Positions 9,101 to 18,210 of a stretch of DNA of 64,000 nt are shown here, in pieces. Source of the DNA: Nitrospira sp. (lineage in GTDB: Bacteria; Nitrospirota; Nitrospiria; Nitrospirales; Nitrospiraceae); contig CP054184.1 in assembly GCA_015709715.1 (NCBI GenBank), positions 3,209,001 through 3,273,000 on the forward strand, given 5' to 3'. Numbering within the stretch: position 1 is the first letter of the stretch; each line of letters starts with the position of its first letter. The notes beneath the pieces were generated by a model. It was not told where the DNA came from, searched no databases, and saw only the letters and a list, made by a program, of their open reading frames with translations. A program made the position numbers and the translations under genes.

Positions 9101-11101
9101 ACCGGATCAGAGGGGGACGATCAGTTATCATTTGGTGATGGGGACGATGTGATCGCCACATTCGGTGGGAATGATGTTGTCGTGGCCTGGGGCGGGGATG
9201 ATCTCATTACCGGCGGAGCTGGCGATGATGTACTGAGCGGTGGGCCGGGCCATGATACCTATGTATTTAATTTGGGCGATGGGGTCGATACGATTACCGA
9301 TCAGGCCTTGCCGGGAGAGGGGAATACGCTCTCGTTTGGTCCTGGCATCAGACCATCCGATCTTTCGCTGGGCCTGGGGTCCTTGCTCATTCGGGTCGGC
9401 ACCGCAGGTGACGCCGTTCATCTGACTACCTTCGACCCCAATAATGCTCATGGCTCACACGATGTGGAAACATTCACCTTCGCAGACGGAACCGTCATGT
9501 CCTACGCACAATTGCTGGATCGAGGGTTCGACTTGCCGGGAACGAGCGAGACCGATCGTCTCGCTGGTACGGATGTGATCGATCGACTCTATGGATTGGA
9601 TGGGCACGATGTTCTCAGTGCCGGTGCCGGTGATGATTTGATGGATGGCGGTGCCGGAGACGACTGGATGGTGGGTGGTATGGGGGCGGATCTTTTGATC
9701 GGAGGACAGGGGAGCGACGTGCTCGTTGGACAAGATGGGGATGATACCTTCCAGTTCTCAGAGGATGGAACCTGGGGAGCTGGATTCGTGGCGAGAAATG
9801 AAGGCAGTCCTGGATACAGCGGAAGCAGGCAGACGGTGAGCCTCGCTGGTAAGTCACGGTCGTTCGATGTGTTTCAGGGTGATGCAGACACAGATCGATT
9901 GATTGGGACTGGCGAAAGTGACGTTGTGGCCTTGGATGATTACTATAGCCCATTCTTAGCAGCCCCCAATGCTCGCCTCATGGACGTTGAAGTGATAGAC
10001 GGCAGGGATGGAGATGATGTCATAGACCTTACTAGCCAGCGCTATCGCTACGGAAATACCATACTGCTCGGCGGTCTGGGAAACGATGTCTTGTGGGCTA
10101 ATGGCGGCGACGATCGCCTCGATGGGGGGGACGGCCATGACAATCTTTACGGCGGTGTGGGGAACGATGGTCTGGTCGGTGGCGACGGAAATGATGTTTT
10201 GGATGGAGCGCTGGGCACGGATCGAATGGTTGGAGGGAAGGGAAACGATTTGTTCCTGGTTGATAGCCTCGAAGATCAGGTGATTGAACTGTCCGGTGAG
10301 GGGATTGATACGGTTCGCAGCAGCGTGGACATTGCAGTGAGTGACAATGTCGAGCATCTCACGCTCTTGGGCACCGCTCCGATTCGTGGGGCAGGCAACG
10401 AACAGGACAACACCTTGACCGGTAATGTGGCTCCCAATGTGCTTGCAGGTAGGGGAGGCAACGATACGTACATCGTGGGAATCGGCGATACAGTCGTGGA
10501 ACGTATCGAGGAGGGCCACGATACCGTTCAAAGTGCGGTCACATGGGTGTTGTCCGAGCATGTGGAAAATCTGACCCTGACGGGGCCAGGTTCGGTTAGC
10601 GGTACTGGTAACGAATTGGGCAATGTATTGATTGGTAATGCCGGGAGTAACGTACTGATCGGTTTAGCCGGACAGGATACCTTGGAAGGAAAGCGCGGGA
10701 ACGACGTCCTCAATGGAGGATTGGACAACGATCTGTATCTGTTCGGCAGAGGGGATGGGAAAGATACGATTCGTGAGGGGGGTGGGGATGAAGACGCCTT
10801 GCGTTTTGACGAAGACGTCAATCCGCTCGATCTCATCCTGAGCAGACAGGCGAATGACTTGCGAATCATGATCTTGGGTTCGACGGATCGCGTCACTGTC
10901 AAAGAGTGGTACTCGAATCCCGCGGTGGCTCAGGTAGAGGTCATTCAGGCGGGGAATGGCCAAGTGTTGGTTCATACCCAAGTGGAGCAACTGATCCAAG
11001 CGATGGCAGGATTCGCTCAGCAGACTGGTCTGAGTTGGGAGCAGGCCATCGCTCAGCGACCTGATGAGGTGCACCAGATGCTGGCTGCAAGTTGGCAATA
11101 G
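6104..11101 (+). CDS. Large RTX (haemolysin-type calcium-binding repeat) protein, 5'-truncated by the IS
   Basis: The frame of 1665 codons encodes a secreted RTX protein, the probable substrate of the exporter upstream. Glycine/aspartate nonapeptides (GGxGxDxLx) bind calcium in this family. Two larger modules alternate with them: at least eight copies of a block ending like VENLTLTG...[11 protein letters not shown], and five blocks like DTI...IRPSDL...VRFADGTVW (haemolysin-type calcium-binding-related). The C-terminus ([20 protein letters not shown] onward) probably carries the secretion signal. No enzymatic domain is seen. The frame is open back to 6023 without a start codon. Repeat homology ([15 protein letters not shown]) begins at 6086, next to the IS end, and the GTG at 6104 has no ribosome binding site. 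The gene has therefore lost its start and N-terminal part, and is probably a pseudogene unless the IS provides expression. Confidence 0.85.
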   Translation: MVVEQANGGHDAVVSAITVTLSDHIETLSLTGSAALDGVGNALDNLLVGNEGVNVLAGGSGHDTYVVEAWDSVIEQADGGIDTVQTSHSFALGTQVENLTLTGAGSVVGIGNDLANRLVGNGSASGLLGGKGDDTYVVKGLEAVRELPGEGIDLVLTNRSYRLGPNLENLTLMESDFANLWSPYHTSIVTAAGNALDNILMGTDGVNVLDGGDGADTLDGRGGNDTLIGGQGVDTYLFGYGSGADLVEDTYLTESDVIQMHSDIRPSDVTVHNMSDSDLVLRLQGSLDSLTVSRFFQGLEYRRKEVRFADGTVWDAATLESLAQPPQPIGLVLVGGHGGETLTGGEGNDRLSGYGGDDILVGGSGHDQLYGFADWGPAIGVLVPTDRDYLQGGAGSDVLWGGIGDDGLEGGTGNDTLIGGAGRDTFLFDRGWGQDTIAYYDFSRSNDDDLDQLDIIRLGNEIQPEDLVVTRQGLALALQTLDGLDRVTIRPSPLSGMFMIEGVHFADGTVWNLGTMMERAAWSPILGTALSDTLSDDTNVVADEVLDGLSGDDILVSWSGNDTLMGQQGDDTYVIEGTDRLVTIHEAPDAGRDSVRTSDDYRLPLNVEDLSLMGSAYRGSGNDQNNRVTGTEGDNLLFGGAGDDTLVGGYVREVEGGRVLDAIGSDILIGGAGNDLLIPIGGIRDEFGAVSPVGDRYTGLPQNVLIGGLGDDLYVLHVAGEIVIEEVGEGTDTVWSSVDYVLTDNLEILHLITAGVEVETTGTGNRLDNLLIGSMSANVLVGLDGNDTLMGGWEASTTEPFSDASADDRVVDTLVGGAGDDTYVILGSSSREGQPDRIVEAAHEGTDTVLSFVSYTLGGYVENLELQGGQALDGIGNALDNTLAGNAERNRLSGGAGNDALAGGRGSDTYRFDRGDGIDTIWDEAYSGEEDRILFGDGIIPSDLTIFRTQDRVTIQVGSAGDVIHLMTFDRFPERTDSGVKTLEFSDGTQVDLASLLAPTGSEGDDQLSFGDGDDVIATFGGNDVVVAWGGDDLITGGAGDDVLSGGPGHDTYVFNLGDGVDTITDQALPGEGNTLSFGPGIRPSDLSLGLGSLLIRVGTAGDAVHLTTFDPNNAHGSHDVETFTFADGTVMSYAQLLDRGFDLPGTSETDRLAGTDVIDRLYGLDGHDVLSAGAGDDLMDGGAGDDWMVGGMGADLLIGGQGSDVLVGQDGDDTFQFSEDGTWGAGFVARNEGSPGYSGSRQTVSLAGKSRSFDVFQGDADTDRLIGTGESDVVALDDYYSPFLAAPNARLMDVEVIDGRDGDDVIDLTSQRYRYGNTILLGGLGNDVLWANGGDDRLDGGDGHDNLYGGVGNDGLVGGDGNDVLDGALGTDRMVGGKGNDLFLVDSLEDQVIELSGEGIDTVRSSVDIAVSDNVEHLTLLGTAPIRGAGNEQDNTLTGNVAPNVLAGRGGNDTYIVGIGDTVVERIEEGHDTVQSAVTWVLSEHVENLTLTGPGSVSGTGNELGNVLIGNAGSNVLIGLAGQDTLEGKRGNDVLNGGLDNDLYLFGRGDGKDTIREGGGDEDALRFDEDVNPLDLILSRQANDLRIMILGSTDRVTVKEWYSNPAVAQVEVIQAGNGQVLVHTQVEQLIQAMAGFAQQTGLSWEQAIAQRPDEVHQMLAASWQ

Positions 11102-11383
11102 GAAATGACGATCCCCTGCCTCACGGTGATGTCTATAGCCATCACATGGCGCCTGGGAACCATGCAGCATGAAATGATCTCCCGTCCGCCTCAGCGGTCG
11201 GATGCGTCACCCTTTGTTCCTTCGATCCCTCGGCCAGCCTACGAGCAAGTCGACCGCTACCGAAGAGGTACAGCCTCCGTGGAATGGTCGCTTCTTCTTT
11301 AAATGCTACATTCGGAAGCATCGAATACAAATGGTTAGGAGTCGTTCAGTAAGTGAAACCCACTTCACGGTAGGAGGCAGCTA
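11102..11383. other. Intergenic region after the RTX gene
   Basis: This stretch of 282 bp holds no convincing gene. A 65-codon plus-strand frame at 11105 has no coding character. Just before the next gene a small inverted repeat (AAGTG...CACTT, about 11352-11366) and a strong ribosome binding site (GTAGGAGGCAG) are visible. No U-tracted terminator hairpin is evident behind the RTX gene. Confidence 0.5.
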
Positions 11384-11875
11384 ATGGGGAAGTATACGGT
11401 GTTCTATCTAGGCCTGCTGGTACTTGGGGTGAACAGTATGGGGGGATGTACAACCATTCCTTCTCACCCTTCAACTGCCCTGCCAAGCAGCGCTTTTTTC
11501 ATTGTCGATGGGGCAGAATTGAAACCCCTTCAAGCCATCGCTCATGCGCAGGAGGCGCGCATGAAGAACTGCCACAAGGGTTTAGCATGTGAAGACGCGT
11601 ATTATGTTCGGGGATTGGTGGCACTGTTCGAGAACCGCGCGGATGCGATTACAATCTTTCAAGAGTTGCGCACTGTGATGCCTAATAGTCGGTATGATGC
11701 CTCAGCGATCGGCTGGCTTAACTTGCTCCAAGATAAGGCTCCCGTTTCTTCTTACAATAAGGCGTTGCTGGGACAGTTGAGGCAAGAAATCATCCAGAAT
11801 TTGCTCGAACGATCAGAACCAATGTTGGGGGCGACCAAGGAACAAGGGCGTCACGTCGCGGAACTCACGCGGTAG
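11384..11875 (+). CDS. Putative lipoprotein of unknown function
   Basis: The 163-residue protein begins with a signal peptide and an imperfect lipobox (VNSMGGC, Cys at 22), so it is probably lipid-anchored. The rest is helical and TPR-like (HAQEARMKNCHKGLACEDAY, then YVRGLVALFENRADAITIFQ). The central Cys pair (KNCHKGLACED) might form a disulfide. A strong ribosome binding site (TAGGAGGCAGCTA) fixes the start. I do not recognise a named family. It lies alone between the RTX gene and the FGE-fold gene, with gaps of over 200 bp on both sides, so it probably has its own transcript. Confidence 0.7.
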   Translation: MGKYTVFYLGLLVLGVNSMGGCTTIPSHPSTALPSSAFFIVDGAELKPLQAIAHAQEARMKNCHKGLACEDAYYVRGLVALFENRADAITIFQELRTVMPNSRYDASAIGWLNLLQDKAPVSSYNKALLGQLRQEIIQNLLERSEPMLGATKEQGRHVAELTR

Positions 11876-11886
11876 TTCGTGTCATC

Positions 11887-11914
11887 TCCCGCCGCCGAAC
11901 ATGGACGGCGGGAC
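11887..11914 (+). terminator. Possible terminator hairpin after the lipoprotein gene
   Basis: TCCCGCCG (11887-11894) pairs perfectly with CGGCGGGA (11906-11913) around an 11-nt loop, about a dozen bases after the stop codon. The following sequence is pyrimidine-rich (GGTTCCTTGTGCCTCTTTTCTC) but lacks an immediate U run, so termination is plausible rather than certain. Confidence 0.4.
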
Positions 11915-12101
11915 GGTTCCTTGTGCCTCTTTTCTCTCACCTGCAAACGCACAGTATCCTCTTCCAATTAAGCCTTGTCGCGAGGTGCGCATATGACGCA
12001 CCGTCTCTTGCGTTCGGTTGAGTTTGACGAACTGTGCCGTTACACTTCAGCCGGGGACCGCTTCTTGGCGGAAAATGCCTGGGGAACGCGAGGAGGAAGC
12101 C

Positions 12102-12962
12102 ATGCGCGCACTTATTCTAGGTCTTCTTGTACCCACATTCATCATCATGGGAAGTCAGTTGGTAAATAGCGGTGAATCTAAGAGTGGATCCGATCCTGGG
12201 ACGAACGTTTCGCAAGAATCTGCAGCAAAGGATGGCGCACCAATGGTCCTGATCCAAGCTGGCCCCTTCATAATGGGGAGCAATGATGGATTACCCACAG
12301 AGCGACCGGAACATTCGGTCATCCTGGATTCGTATTTCATTGACCGGTACGAGGTCACTCTTCGGCTGTATTCGGTTTTCCTACAAGAGACGTCACGCGA
12401 GGCTCCATCGACGTGGAATGACGAGGCTGTTGAGGCGGTGAGCGATCGGCCTGCTGTTGGGATGGCTTGGGGAGATGCGTCCGCATATTGCGTATGGGCC
12501 GGCAAGAGGCTGCCGACCGAGGCTGAATGGGAAAAAGCAGCCCGAGGGACTGATGGGCGGCGGTACCCATGGGGTCATATGCAACCGTTTGTGGATATCG
12601 CCAATTATAACCGAGGAGTGTGGGTAAGTGAGGCCATAACGCTCGTTCCTGTGACAGGGGGGGTAGAAGGAATGAGTGTTCGCCATGGACTCAAGGACGG
12701 CGGCCGAAGCCCCTACGGGCTACATCATATGGCTGGGAACGCTGCTGAGTGGGTGGCAGATTGGTATGATCGTGAGTATTATTCCAAGAGTCCAGAACGG
12801 AATCCTGTTGGGCCTTCTGCCGGTGAAAAAAAGGTGTTGCGAGGCGGCTCGTGGGCAGACCTTCCTGTGGCTTTGAGGGTTTCTGCACGATTCTCTGCCG
12901 AACCTGAATTTCAGGATCGGACGGTTGGTTTCCGTTGCGCGATGGATGCTTCCAAACCGTAG
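12102..12962 (+). CDS. Formylglycine-generating-enzyme (SUMF1/EgtB-type) fold protein, catalytic Cys absent
   Basis: The protein has 286 residues from the ATG at 12102, preceded by GAGGAGGAAGCC. The open frame extends to 12018 without support. An N-terminal hydrophobic segment (about 2-22) acts as signal or anchor. The remainder matches the FGE-sulfatase fold: MVLIQAGPFIMGS, DRYEVTLRLY, AWGDASAYCVWAGKRLPTEA, MAGNAAEWVADWYD, LRGGSWADLP and a C-terminal TVGFRCAMD. In true formylglycine-generating enzymes the redox Cys pair lies shortly after RGGS. Here that stretch (ADLPVALRVSARFSAE) has none, so oxidation of sulfatase cysteines is unlikely. Its 3' end overlaps the longest frame of the cytochrome gene, and the pair probably form one transcription unit. 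Confidence 0.85.
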   Translation: MRALILGLLVPTFIIMGSQLVNSGESKSGSDPGTNVSQESAAKDGAPMVLIQAGPFIMGSNDGLPTERPEHSVILDSYFIDRYEVTLRLYSVFLQETSREAPSTWNDEAVEAVSDRPAVGMAWGDASAYCVWAGKRLPTEAEWEKAARGTDGRRYPWGHMQPFVDIANYNRGVWVSEAITLVPVTGGVEGMSVRHGLKDGGRSPYGLHHMAGNAAEWVADWYDREYYSKSPERNPVGPSAGEKKVLRGGSWADLPVALRVSARFSAEPEFQDRTVGFRCAMDASKP

Positions 12963-13017
12963 ATTGCTAAGAGCCAACTGCAAGTCGGAGTCCCTGGGAG
13001 TTCGGAAATTGATCGGT

Positions 13018-13536
13018 ATGTGGTTACTCGCAAGATCTTCTAGCCAAAAAGAACGAGTCCTGACCGCATTTGTCGCAGGGGTGGTGTTGTTGGTTGCCGT
13101 GATGGCTATCTGGGATTTGAAGCCGCACGCGGGAACTTCAATTAAGAATGGTGAGACGATAGACCCTAACATGATACCGCTTGTGACCGGAGATGAGCCC
13201 CTTCCTGAGCTCTTCGTACGAGCGGGTTGCACGGTCTGTCATAGAATTCCCGGTATTGTCGGGGCGAATGGCCAAGTGGGTCCACCACTTAAGCTGGCTC
13301 AAACAGGGCCATTGCGTCTTGCCGATCCTCACTATCGAGGTCAGGCGAAGACGGTGAGGGACTATATTGTGGAATCGATCGTAGCACCGGGAATCTACGT
13401 GGTCCCTGGCTTTCCCTCGGATACCATGCCTGTCTGGTATGGGCGCAAACTCAGCGCAGCTGCTCTAGACAAAATTGCTTCATATCTTGAGCAGATCTCG
13501 GATGAAACGCCGTCAGGAGATGAAGGTTCAAGGTAG
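13018..13536 (+). CDS. Membrane-anchored monohaem c-type cytochrome
   Basis: The product has 172 residues if started at the ATG at 13018. The frame extends to 12925, overlapping the previous gene, but those residues are basic and unstructured. A single membrane helix (VLTAFVAGVVLLVAVMAIWD, about 14-33) should hold it at the periplasmic face. One haem-binding motif CTVCH is near residue 71, and a Met in SDTMPVWYG near 136 is the probable sixth ligand. The pattern VRAGCTVCHRIPGIVGANGQ matches class I cytochromes. It probably transfers electrons in the periplasm. Partners are unknown, and the FGE-fold gene just upstream is the only contextual hint. Confidence 0.85.
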   Translation: MWLLARSSSQKERVLTAFVAGVVLLVAVMAIWDLKPHAGTSIKNGETIDPNMIPLVTGDEPLPELFVRAGCTVCHRIPGIVGANGQVGPPLKLAQTGPLRLADPHYRGQAKTVRDYIVESIVAPGIYVVPGFPSDTMPVWYGRKLSAAALDKIASYLEQISDETPSGDEGSR

Positions 13537-13603
13537 AGATGTGTGCCCTTGGCATAGAAGGTAGAATCAGCGCGATCGGGTGAATCAGAATCCCAGCTTG
13601 TGC

Positions 13604-14767
13604 TCAGCGTTTTTTGGTGCCCGCCGCTCCCAGCTGCCCTTGAATCTGGAACCCCTTTTCATCCTTGGCAGCTTTATCCAGCAGTGCGGCCATAGCCTCG
13701 TCGCCTTTCAGGCCGGCGAGCTTGATCTTGAGCCGAAGGTTATTGGCACTGTCGGCGTTAATCAATGCCTGTTCGATGCTGATTTTCCCCGCCTTATAGA
13801 GCTGCAAGAGGACATGGTCGAAGGTTTGACAACCTTCTTCGATGCCTTGCTCCATTGCTTCCTTGAGGGTGTCTACTTCAGACCGCTTGATCAAATCCTT
13901 GATGCGCGGGGTGTCCAGCATGATTTCAAGCGCCGGTACTCGTCGGCCATCCAGAGAAGGAATCAAACGCTGAGAAATAATGGCGCGTAGATTCAGCGAC
14001 AATTGCAGGTAAATCTGGCTATGTCGTTCCACAGGGAAAAAATTCATAATACGCTCGATGGCCTGATTGGCATTGTTCGAGTGCAGGGTGCCGAGGCAAA
14101 GATGCCCGGTTTCAGCAAAAGTGATGGCAGCTTCCATTGTCTCTGTGTCCCGGATTTCGCCAATGAGGATAACGTCCGGTGCTTGACGAAGGGTGTTTCG
14201 CAGGGCATGGCCGAAGGAATGAGTGTCGAAGCCGACTTCTCGCTGGGTGATAATGGACTTTTTGTGATGGTGGACAAACTCGATCGGATCCTCCACGCTG
14301 ATGATATGGCCTGCATGGGTGGTGTTGCGATGATCAATCATGGCCGCCAGTGATGTAGATTTCCCTGAGCCGGTTGCCCCAACGACGAGCACAAGCCCGC
14401 GCTTCGTCATAGCGATGTCTTTTACGATCGGCGGAAGGTCTAATTGCTCCACCGTCATGATCTCCGCCTTGATATGACGAAAGACCAACCCGACATTGCC
14501 CTTCTGCCGAAAAATATTGACGCGAAATCGGCCGAGGTCCTTGTAGTAGAGCGCGAGGTTCATCTCCATCTTTTCTTCAAACTCGCCTCGTTGTTGCCCA
14601 CGCATGAGCGCTAGGGCCAAGGTCTCCAGCTGCTCATTCGTAAACGGTGAGGCATCGGTTCGATGCGTCGAACCGTGAATGCGGTAGATGGGAGGGGCGT
14701 CGACAGTAAGGTAGAGGTCCGAGGCTTCCTGCTTGACCATCACTTCGAGAAGTGTGCGAACATCCAT
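13604..14767 (-). CDS. pilU: Type IV pilus retraction ATPase PilU
   Basis: This 387-residue cytoplasmic secretion ATPase of the PilT/PilU group hydrolyses ATP as a hexamer to pull pilin subunits back. An N-terminal PAS-like domain (ASDLYLTVDAPPIYRIHG) precedes the RecA-like core, with Walker A GATGSGKST near 130, an Asp box (SVEDPIEFVH), Walker B (DVILIGEIRDTETMEAAI) and a His box (TGHLCLGTLHSNNANQA). The C-terminus is longer than in PilT, as in PilU. It is encoded downstream of pilT on the same strand with a gap of 48 bp, so co-transcription is likely. Confidence 0.92.
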   Translation of the reverse strand: MDVRTLLEVMVKQEASDLYLTVDAPPIYRIHGSTHRTDASPFTNEQLETLALALMRGQQRGEFEEKMEMNLALYYKDLGRFRVNIFRQKGNVGLVFRHIKAEIMTVEQLDLPPIVKDIAMTKRGLVLVVGATGSGKSTSLAAMIDHRNTTHAGHIISVEDPIEFVHHHKKSIITQREVGFDTHSFGHALRNTLRQAPDVILIGEIRDTETMEAAITFAETGHLCLGTLHSNNANQAIERIMNFFPVERHSQIYLQLSLNLRAIISQRLIPSLDGRRVPALEIMLDTPRIKDLIKRSEVDTLKEAMEQGIEEGCQTFDHVLLQLYKAGKISIEQALINADSANNLRLKIKLAGLKGDEAMAALLDKAAKDEKGFQIQGQLGAAGTKKR

Positions 14768-14815
14768 AACTAGCTTCGCTCCAATGTCGGCTCAACGTTG
14801 TGTTTAAAATAGAAT

Positions 14816-15874
14816 TTAAGCTGCGCCTACTGCAGCGCCGAACAAATTGGGGTTCATACTTCTGGACTGTGCCTCGGCCTTGGTGACCAGCCCTCGGGTC
14901 GCCAAATCGATGAGAGCCATATCCATGGTTTGCATGCCGTCCTTCTGACTGGCCTGCATAACACCAGGGATTTGGTGAAGCTTCCCTTCTCGAATAAGAT
15001 TTCGAACTGCTGTCGTTCCAACCATGATTTCCACTGCAGCGATACGTCCGCCGGTCTTTTTCTTGAGCAGGGTCTGTGTCAGCACGGCTTCCAGGGTTTC
15101 CGACAATTGGGCGCGGACTTGCGCCTGCTGATTCGGTGGAAATGCATCGATGATGCGGTCGACGGTCTTGGGGGCGCTGGATGTGTGCAGTGTGGCGAAT
15201 ACCAGATGGCCCGTTTCAGCTGCGGTCAATGCCAACTGAATGGTCTCCAAGTCGCGCATCTCACCGACCAGAATAATGTCAGGATCTTCGCGTAGAGCTG
15301 CCCGTAGTGCGTTCGAAAACGACAGTGTGTGCACGCCCAGTTCTCGCTGATTGACCAGGCACTTCTTCGATTTATGGACGAATTCGACGGGATCTTCGAT
15401 GGTGAGAATGTGTCCTTCGTAGGTATTGTTGAGGTAGTCGATCATACCTGCCAATGAGGTGGACTTGCCTGATCCCGTCGGGCCCGTGACGAGGATCAGA
15501 CCCTTTTCGCGGTCGCACAGTTGCCGAATGATCGGAGGCATTCCCAGTTTTTCCAGGGGAAGGATTTCCGTTGGAATGGTTCGGAAAACTGCACCCAATC
15601 CACGTCCTTGGACGAAGACATTAACGCGGAAGCGGGCAATGTCTCCGAGGTCAAAGGAAAAGTCGCGTTCTCGATGCTCTTCGAAGTTCTTTCGTTGCGC
15701 ATCACTCATCATGTCGTAAATGAGGGCATGGGTCTCGTCTTGCGTCAGAGGTGGGTGATCCAACTTCTTCAGGTCTCCGTGCAGGCGAATCATGGGCGGC
15801 TCGCCGGCACTAATGTGACAGTCTGACGCCCCTTGCTGGACGCCGAATGTGAGGAGTTTTGATATATCAATCAT
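14816..15874 (-). CDS. pilT: Type IV pilus twitching motility ATPase PilT
   Basis: This 352-residue retraction ATPase starts with MIDISKLLTFGVQQGASDCH, which matches PilT N-termini, and has GGAGTGCTCCC before the ATG. The frame extends upstream but without coding character. Motifs: Walker A GPTGSGKST near 130, Asp box TIEDPVEFVH, Walker B DIILVGEMRDLETIQLAL, His box TGHLVFATLHTSSAPKTVD, and the C-terminal signature region around MQTMDMALIDL. It should act at the cytoplasmic base of the pilus with PilU. The structural pilin gene lies 12 kb away at 27569. Confidence 0.93.
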   Translation of the reverse strand: MIDISKLLTFGVQQGASDCHISAGEPPMIRLHGDLKKLDHPPLTQDETHALIYDMMSDAQRKNFEEHRERDFSFDLGDIARFRVNVFVQGRGLGAVFRTIPTEILPLEKLGMPPIIRQLCDREKGLILVTGPTGSGKSTSLAGMIDYLNNTYEGHILTIEDPVEFVHKSKKCLVNQRELGVHTLSFSNALRAALREDPDIILVGEMRDLETIQLALTAAETGHLVFATLHTSSAPKTVDRIIDAFPPNQQAQVRAQLSETLEAVLTQTLLKKKTGGRIAAVEIMVGTTAVRNLIREGKLHQIPGVMQASQKDGMQTMDMALIDLATRGLVTKAEAQSRSMNPNLFGAAVGAA

Positions 15875-16055
15875 GGGAGCACTCCATAAAAAAACGTGGT
15901 GGTATGCGCGGATAAATAAATGGTGAATGACTGAGTCCGGGGGAGCGGTTGACCTCCTTGGAGCATGCCATAGGTAAGGGGGAAAGCAAGCAAATCCCTC
16001 GAAGATGGTCTGTCGAAGAGCCGTACAGAGAGGAAGATTTACTTGGGAGAGCCCG

Positions 16056-17216
16056 CTAGATAAGCCTGAGTGCCTGACCAGCTCGCTCCAACGCCGAGAC
16101 CACTTCATCAAGTTGTTCGGCGGTATGGTCAGCCGTGACCGTCAGACGGATTCGGCTGGTGGCCGGTGGAACAGTGGGTGGACGAATGGCTGGAGCGTAT
16201 ACGCCGAATGTCAACAGCGTTTGGGCCAACCGGATGGCGCGTTCTGGGGCTCCGACGATGATCGGTAAAATGGGACTCGCCGACGGGCCGAGTTGGAATC
16301 CAAGACTTGTCAGTGCTTGTACAAGACGATTACGGTTTTCCCAGAGCCGGATCCGACGTGCGGGCTCCTCCTGGATAATCCGAAGGGCAGCGGTCGCTGC
16401 AGCGGCGGAAGCAGGGGGAGAGGCAGTAGTATAGATAAAGGCCCGACACGTGTTGATGAGATAGTCGATGAATGAACGTGAACCTGCCAAATACCCCCCG
16501 ACGCTTCCAATCGCTTTACTGAGGGTTCCCATGTGGTAGGGGAGAGAAGATTCCACTCCGCAGTGCTCAAGCGTCCCGCGTCCGGTCGACCCCAGGATCC
16601 CTGTGCCGTGAGCGTCATCGACGTATACGTTCGCCCCATAACGTTTGGCTAGACGAGTCAGGTCTGCCAGCGGGGCAATGTCTCCGTCCATGCTGAAGAG
16701 CCCATCGGTCACAATCAGGGTGGGTTTGGCTGGAGACCGTTTCGCCAGCAACTGCTCTAGGTGATTCATGTCGCAGTGGCGGTATATGCGAAGGGTCGCG
16801 CCACTCAATCGGCATCCTTCGATTAAGCTCGCATGACATAGGCGGTCGGCGAATATCAGGTCAGTCTTTCCGATCAGGGTAGGGATTACGCCGATGTTTG
16901 CCAGGTATCCCGATCCAAAACTTAGGGCAGCCTCGGTCCCCTTGAATTCGGCCAATGCCGTCTCCAGGGCTTGGTGGGAAGGAAGCGTGCCACACACAAG
17001 ACGCGAGGCCCCGGCCCCAGCTCCATACCGCTTCGTCGTTTCAACAGCTGCCTCGATCACAGAAGGATGTGTGGCGAGACCAAGGTAATTGTTGGAACTC
17101 AATAGGATGACGGATCGGCCATGGAGTGTGATTGTCGGGCCGGTAGCGGATGCGAGGGGATGAAGTTCCCGAAACAGATGATGGTCGCGGAGTTCTTGAA
17201 GGTGGCCCTCAAACAT
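16056..17216 (-). CDS. bioF: 8-amino-7-oxononanoate synthase (BioF)
   Basis: This PLP enzyme of the alpha-oxoamine synthase family has 386 residues. It would condense pimeloyl-CoA/ACP with alanine in biotin synthesis. Seen: SSNNYLGLATHP, GAGASRLVCGT, the cofactor-stacking region GSGYLANIG, the PLP-binding Asp in VDDAHGTGILG, and the internal aldimine Lys in GTLSKAIGSVGGY (near 235). The family also contains 2-amino-3-ketobutyrate CoA ligase, and BioF is favoured by sequence feel and length. The start is ATG 17216 or a GTG six bases upstream, and neither has a strong Shine-Dalgarno. No other bio gene is in the window. It is divergent from the TPR gene at 17335. Confidence 0.85.
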   Translation of the reverse strand: MFEGHLQELRDHHLFRELHPLASATGPTITLHGRSVILLSSNNYLGLATHPSVIEAAVETTKRYGAGAGASRLVCGTLPSHQALETALAEFKGTEAALSFGSGYLANIGVIPTLIGKTDLIFADRLCHASLIEGCRLSGATLRIYRHCDMNHLEQLLAKRSPAKPTLIVTDGLFSMDGDIAPLADLTRLAKRYGANVYVDDAHGTGILGSTGRGTLEHCGVESSLPYHMGTLSKAIGSVGGYLAGSRSFIDYLINTCRAFIYTTASPPASAAAATAALRIIQEEPARRIRLWENRNRLVQALTSLGFQLGPSASPILPIIVGAPERAIRLAQTLLTFGVYAPAIRPPTVPPATSRIRLTVTADHTAEQLDEVVSALERAGQALRLI

Positions 17217-17246
17217 GGTCACGAGTGCACACGCGCTGTTGAATAT

Positions 17247-17276
17247 TTGACAAGGCTGACTGGTCCCTAGTATAAG
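17247..17276 (+). promoter_or_regulatory. Sigma-70 type promoter for the TPR membrane protein
   Basis: TTGACA at 17247-17252 and TATAAG at 17271-17276 are separated by 18 bp. They lie about 60 bp before the start codon at 17335, in the divergent spacer with bioF. Both boxes are near consensus. Confidence 0.6.
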
Positions 17277-17334
17277 GCGCGATGGTGCGAGAAACGACAG
17301 GTTCTTTGCACAGGTTGTTATAGCGGCCCTTTCA

Positions 17335-18168
17335 ATGAGTTATAAAATCAGAGTTCCTGCCAAAGACGATCCACTCGACGAAACCCAGCTATTGACTGGT
17401 CTTGAGCGGTTCTTGTTGAGCCTCCAGGAGCATCGGCGAGCGTTGTTGGTGGGAGTGGGAGTACTGCTGGTGGCCGCCGCAGTTGTGGCTGGGGTGGTGT
17501 GGTACGACTATCAGACGACACTGAAGGCTCGGGAGCTTGATCAGGAAGCGACACGTCACTACCTCAACAGGCCGGCCGACGATCCGAAAAAAGCACGGGA
17601 GCAGTTGATGCAGGCCATCACCCTTTACAAACAGGTGGTGGAGCAGTACCCGCGCACCCCCGTTGCCCCGCTTGCGCTGTTCCACTTAGGCAATGCACAG
17701 GTTCTGGCAAATGAAGTCGATGCCGGAATTGAAACCTATAAGCGATTTCTGCTGCTATATGCTGACAACTCTTCATTTGTAAGCCTCGTGCAGCAACGGT
17801 TAGCCTATGCTTTTCTCCTGAAGGGAGAACAAGACCAAGCGGCCAAGACCTTTGCTGCGATACTCGAAGCGCCCTTGGCTCTCAATAAAGACCAGGTGCT
17901 GTTCGAATTGGCAAAATTAGAGGAATCGCATTCTCGCCCAGAGGGTGCACTTGGGCACTATCAAGATTTGATGAAGAACTACCCCAGCTCGCCGTTTGCC
18001 AGCGAAGCAGCTGTTCGGGTCAAGGTTCTCGAGGTCAAGAAATCGCCCGATAGTCCTCCGACCATTGCTCCAGTCAAGTCGGAAAACACCGCCCCACCTA
18101 CTCAGTCGGAGCCAGCAGGAAAGTCAATTAGTAAGCCTGCCGCGTCATCCGCGAAGGAAAAGTCTTAA
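17335..18168 (+). CDS. Membrane-anchored tetratricopeptide protein (YfgM/YbgF-like)
   Basis: The 277-residue protein has a short cytoplasmic N-terminus (MSYKIRVPAKDDPLDETQLL), one membrane helix (about 39-57) and a periplasmic helical domain with TPR-like repeats: ALFHLGNAQVLANEVDAGIE, LAYAFLLKGEQDQAAKTFA, and ALGHYQDLMKNYPSSPFAS. A Ser/Pro/Lys-rich tail ends the protein. This layout matches YfgM-like proteins, which work with periplasmic chaperones. The exact role is not known here. A good promoter lies upstream. It converges on the lytic transglycosylase gene with a gap of about 40 bp. Confidence 0.8.
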   Translation: MSYKIRVPAKDDPLDETQLLTGLERFLLSLQEHRRALLVGVGVLLVAAAVVAGVVWYDYQTTLKARELDQEATRHYLNRPADDPKKAREQLMQAITLYKQVVEQYPRTPVAPLALFHLGNAQVLANEVDAGIETYKRFLLLYADNSSFVSLVQQRLAYAFLLKGEQDQAAKTFAAILEAPLALNKDQVLFELAKLEESHSRPEGALGHYQDLMKNYPSSPFASEAAVRVKVLEVKKSPDSPPTIAPVKSENTAPPTQSEPAGKSISKPAASSAKEKS

Positions 18169-18210
18169 GCGCCGCTCCAACTTCGAGAGCGGACAATCCC
18201 TCAGGCGCGC

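Noticed and set aside
6104-11101. Tandem repeats in the RTX gene considered as a CRISPR or satellite array
   Set aside because: The repeats are imperfect, keep reading frame, and encode the calcium-binding nonapeptide pattern.
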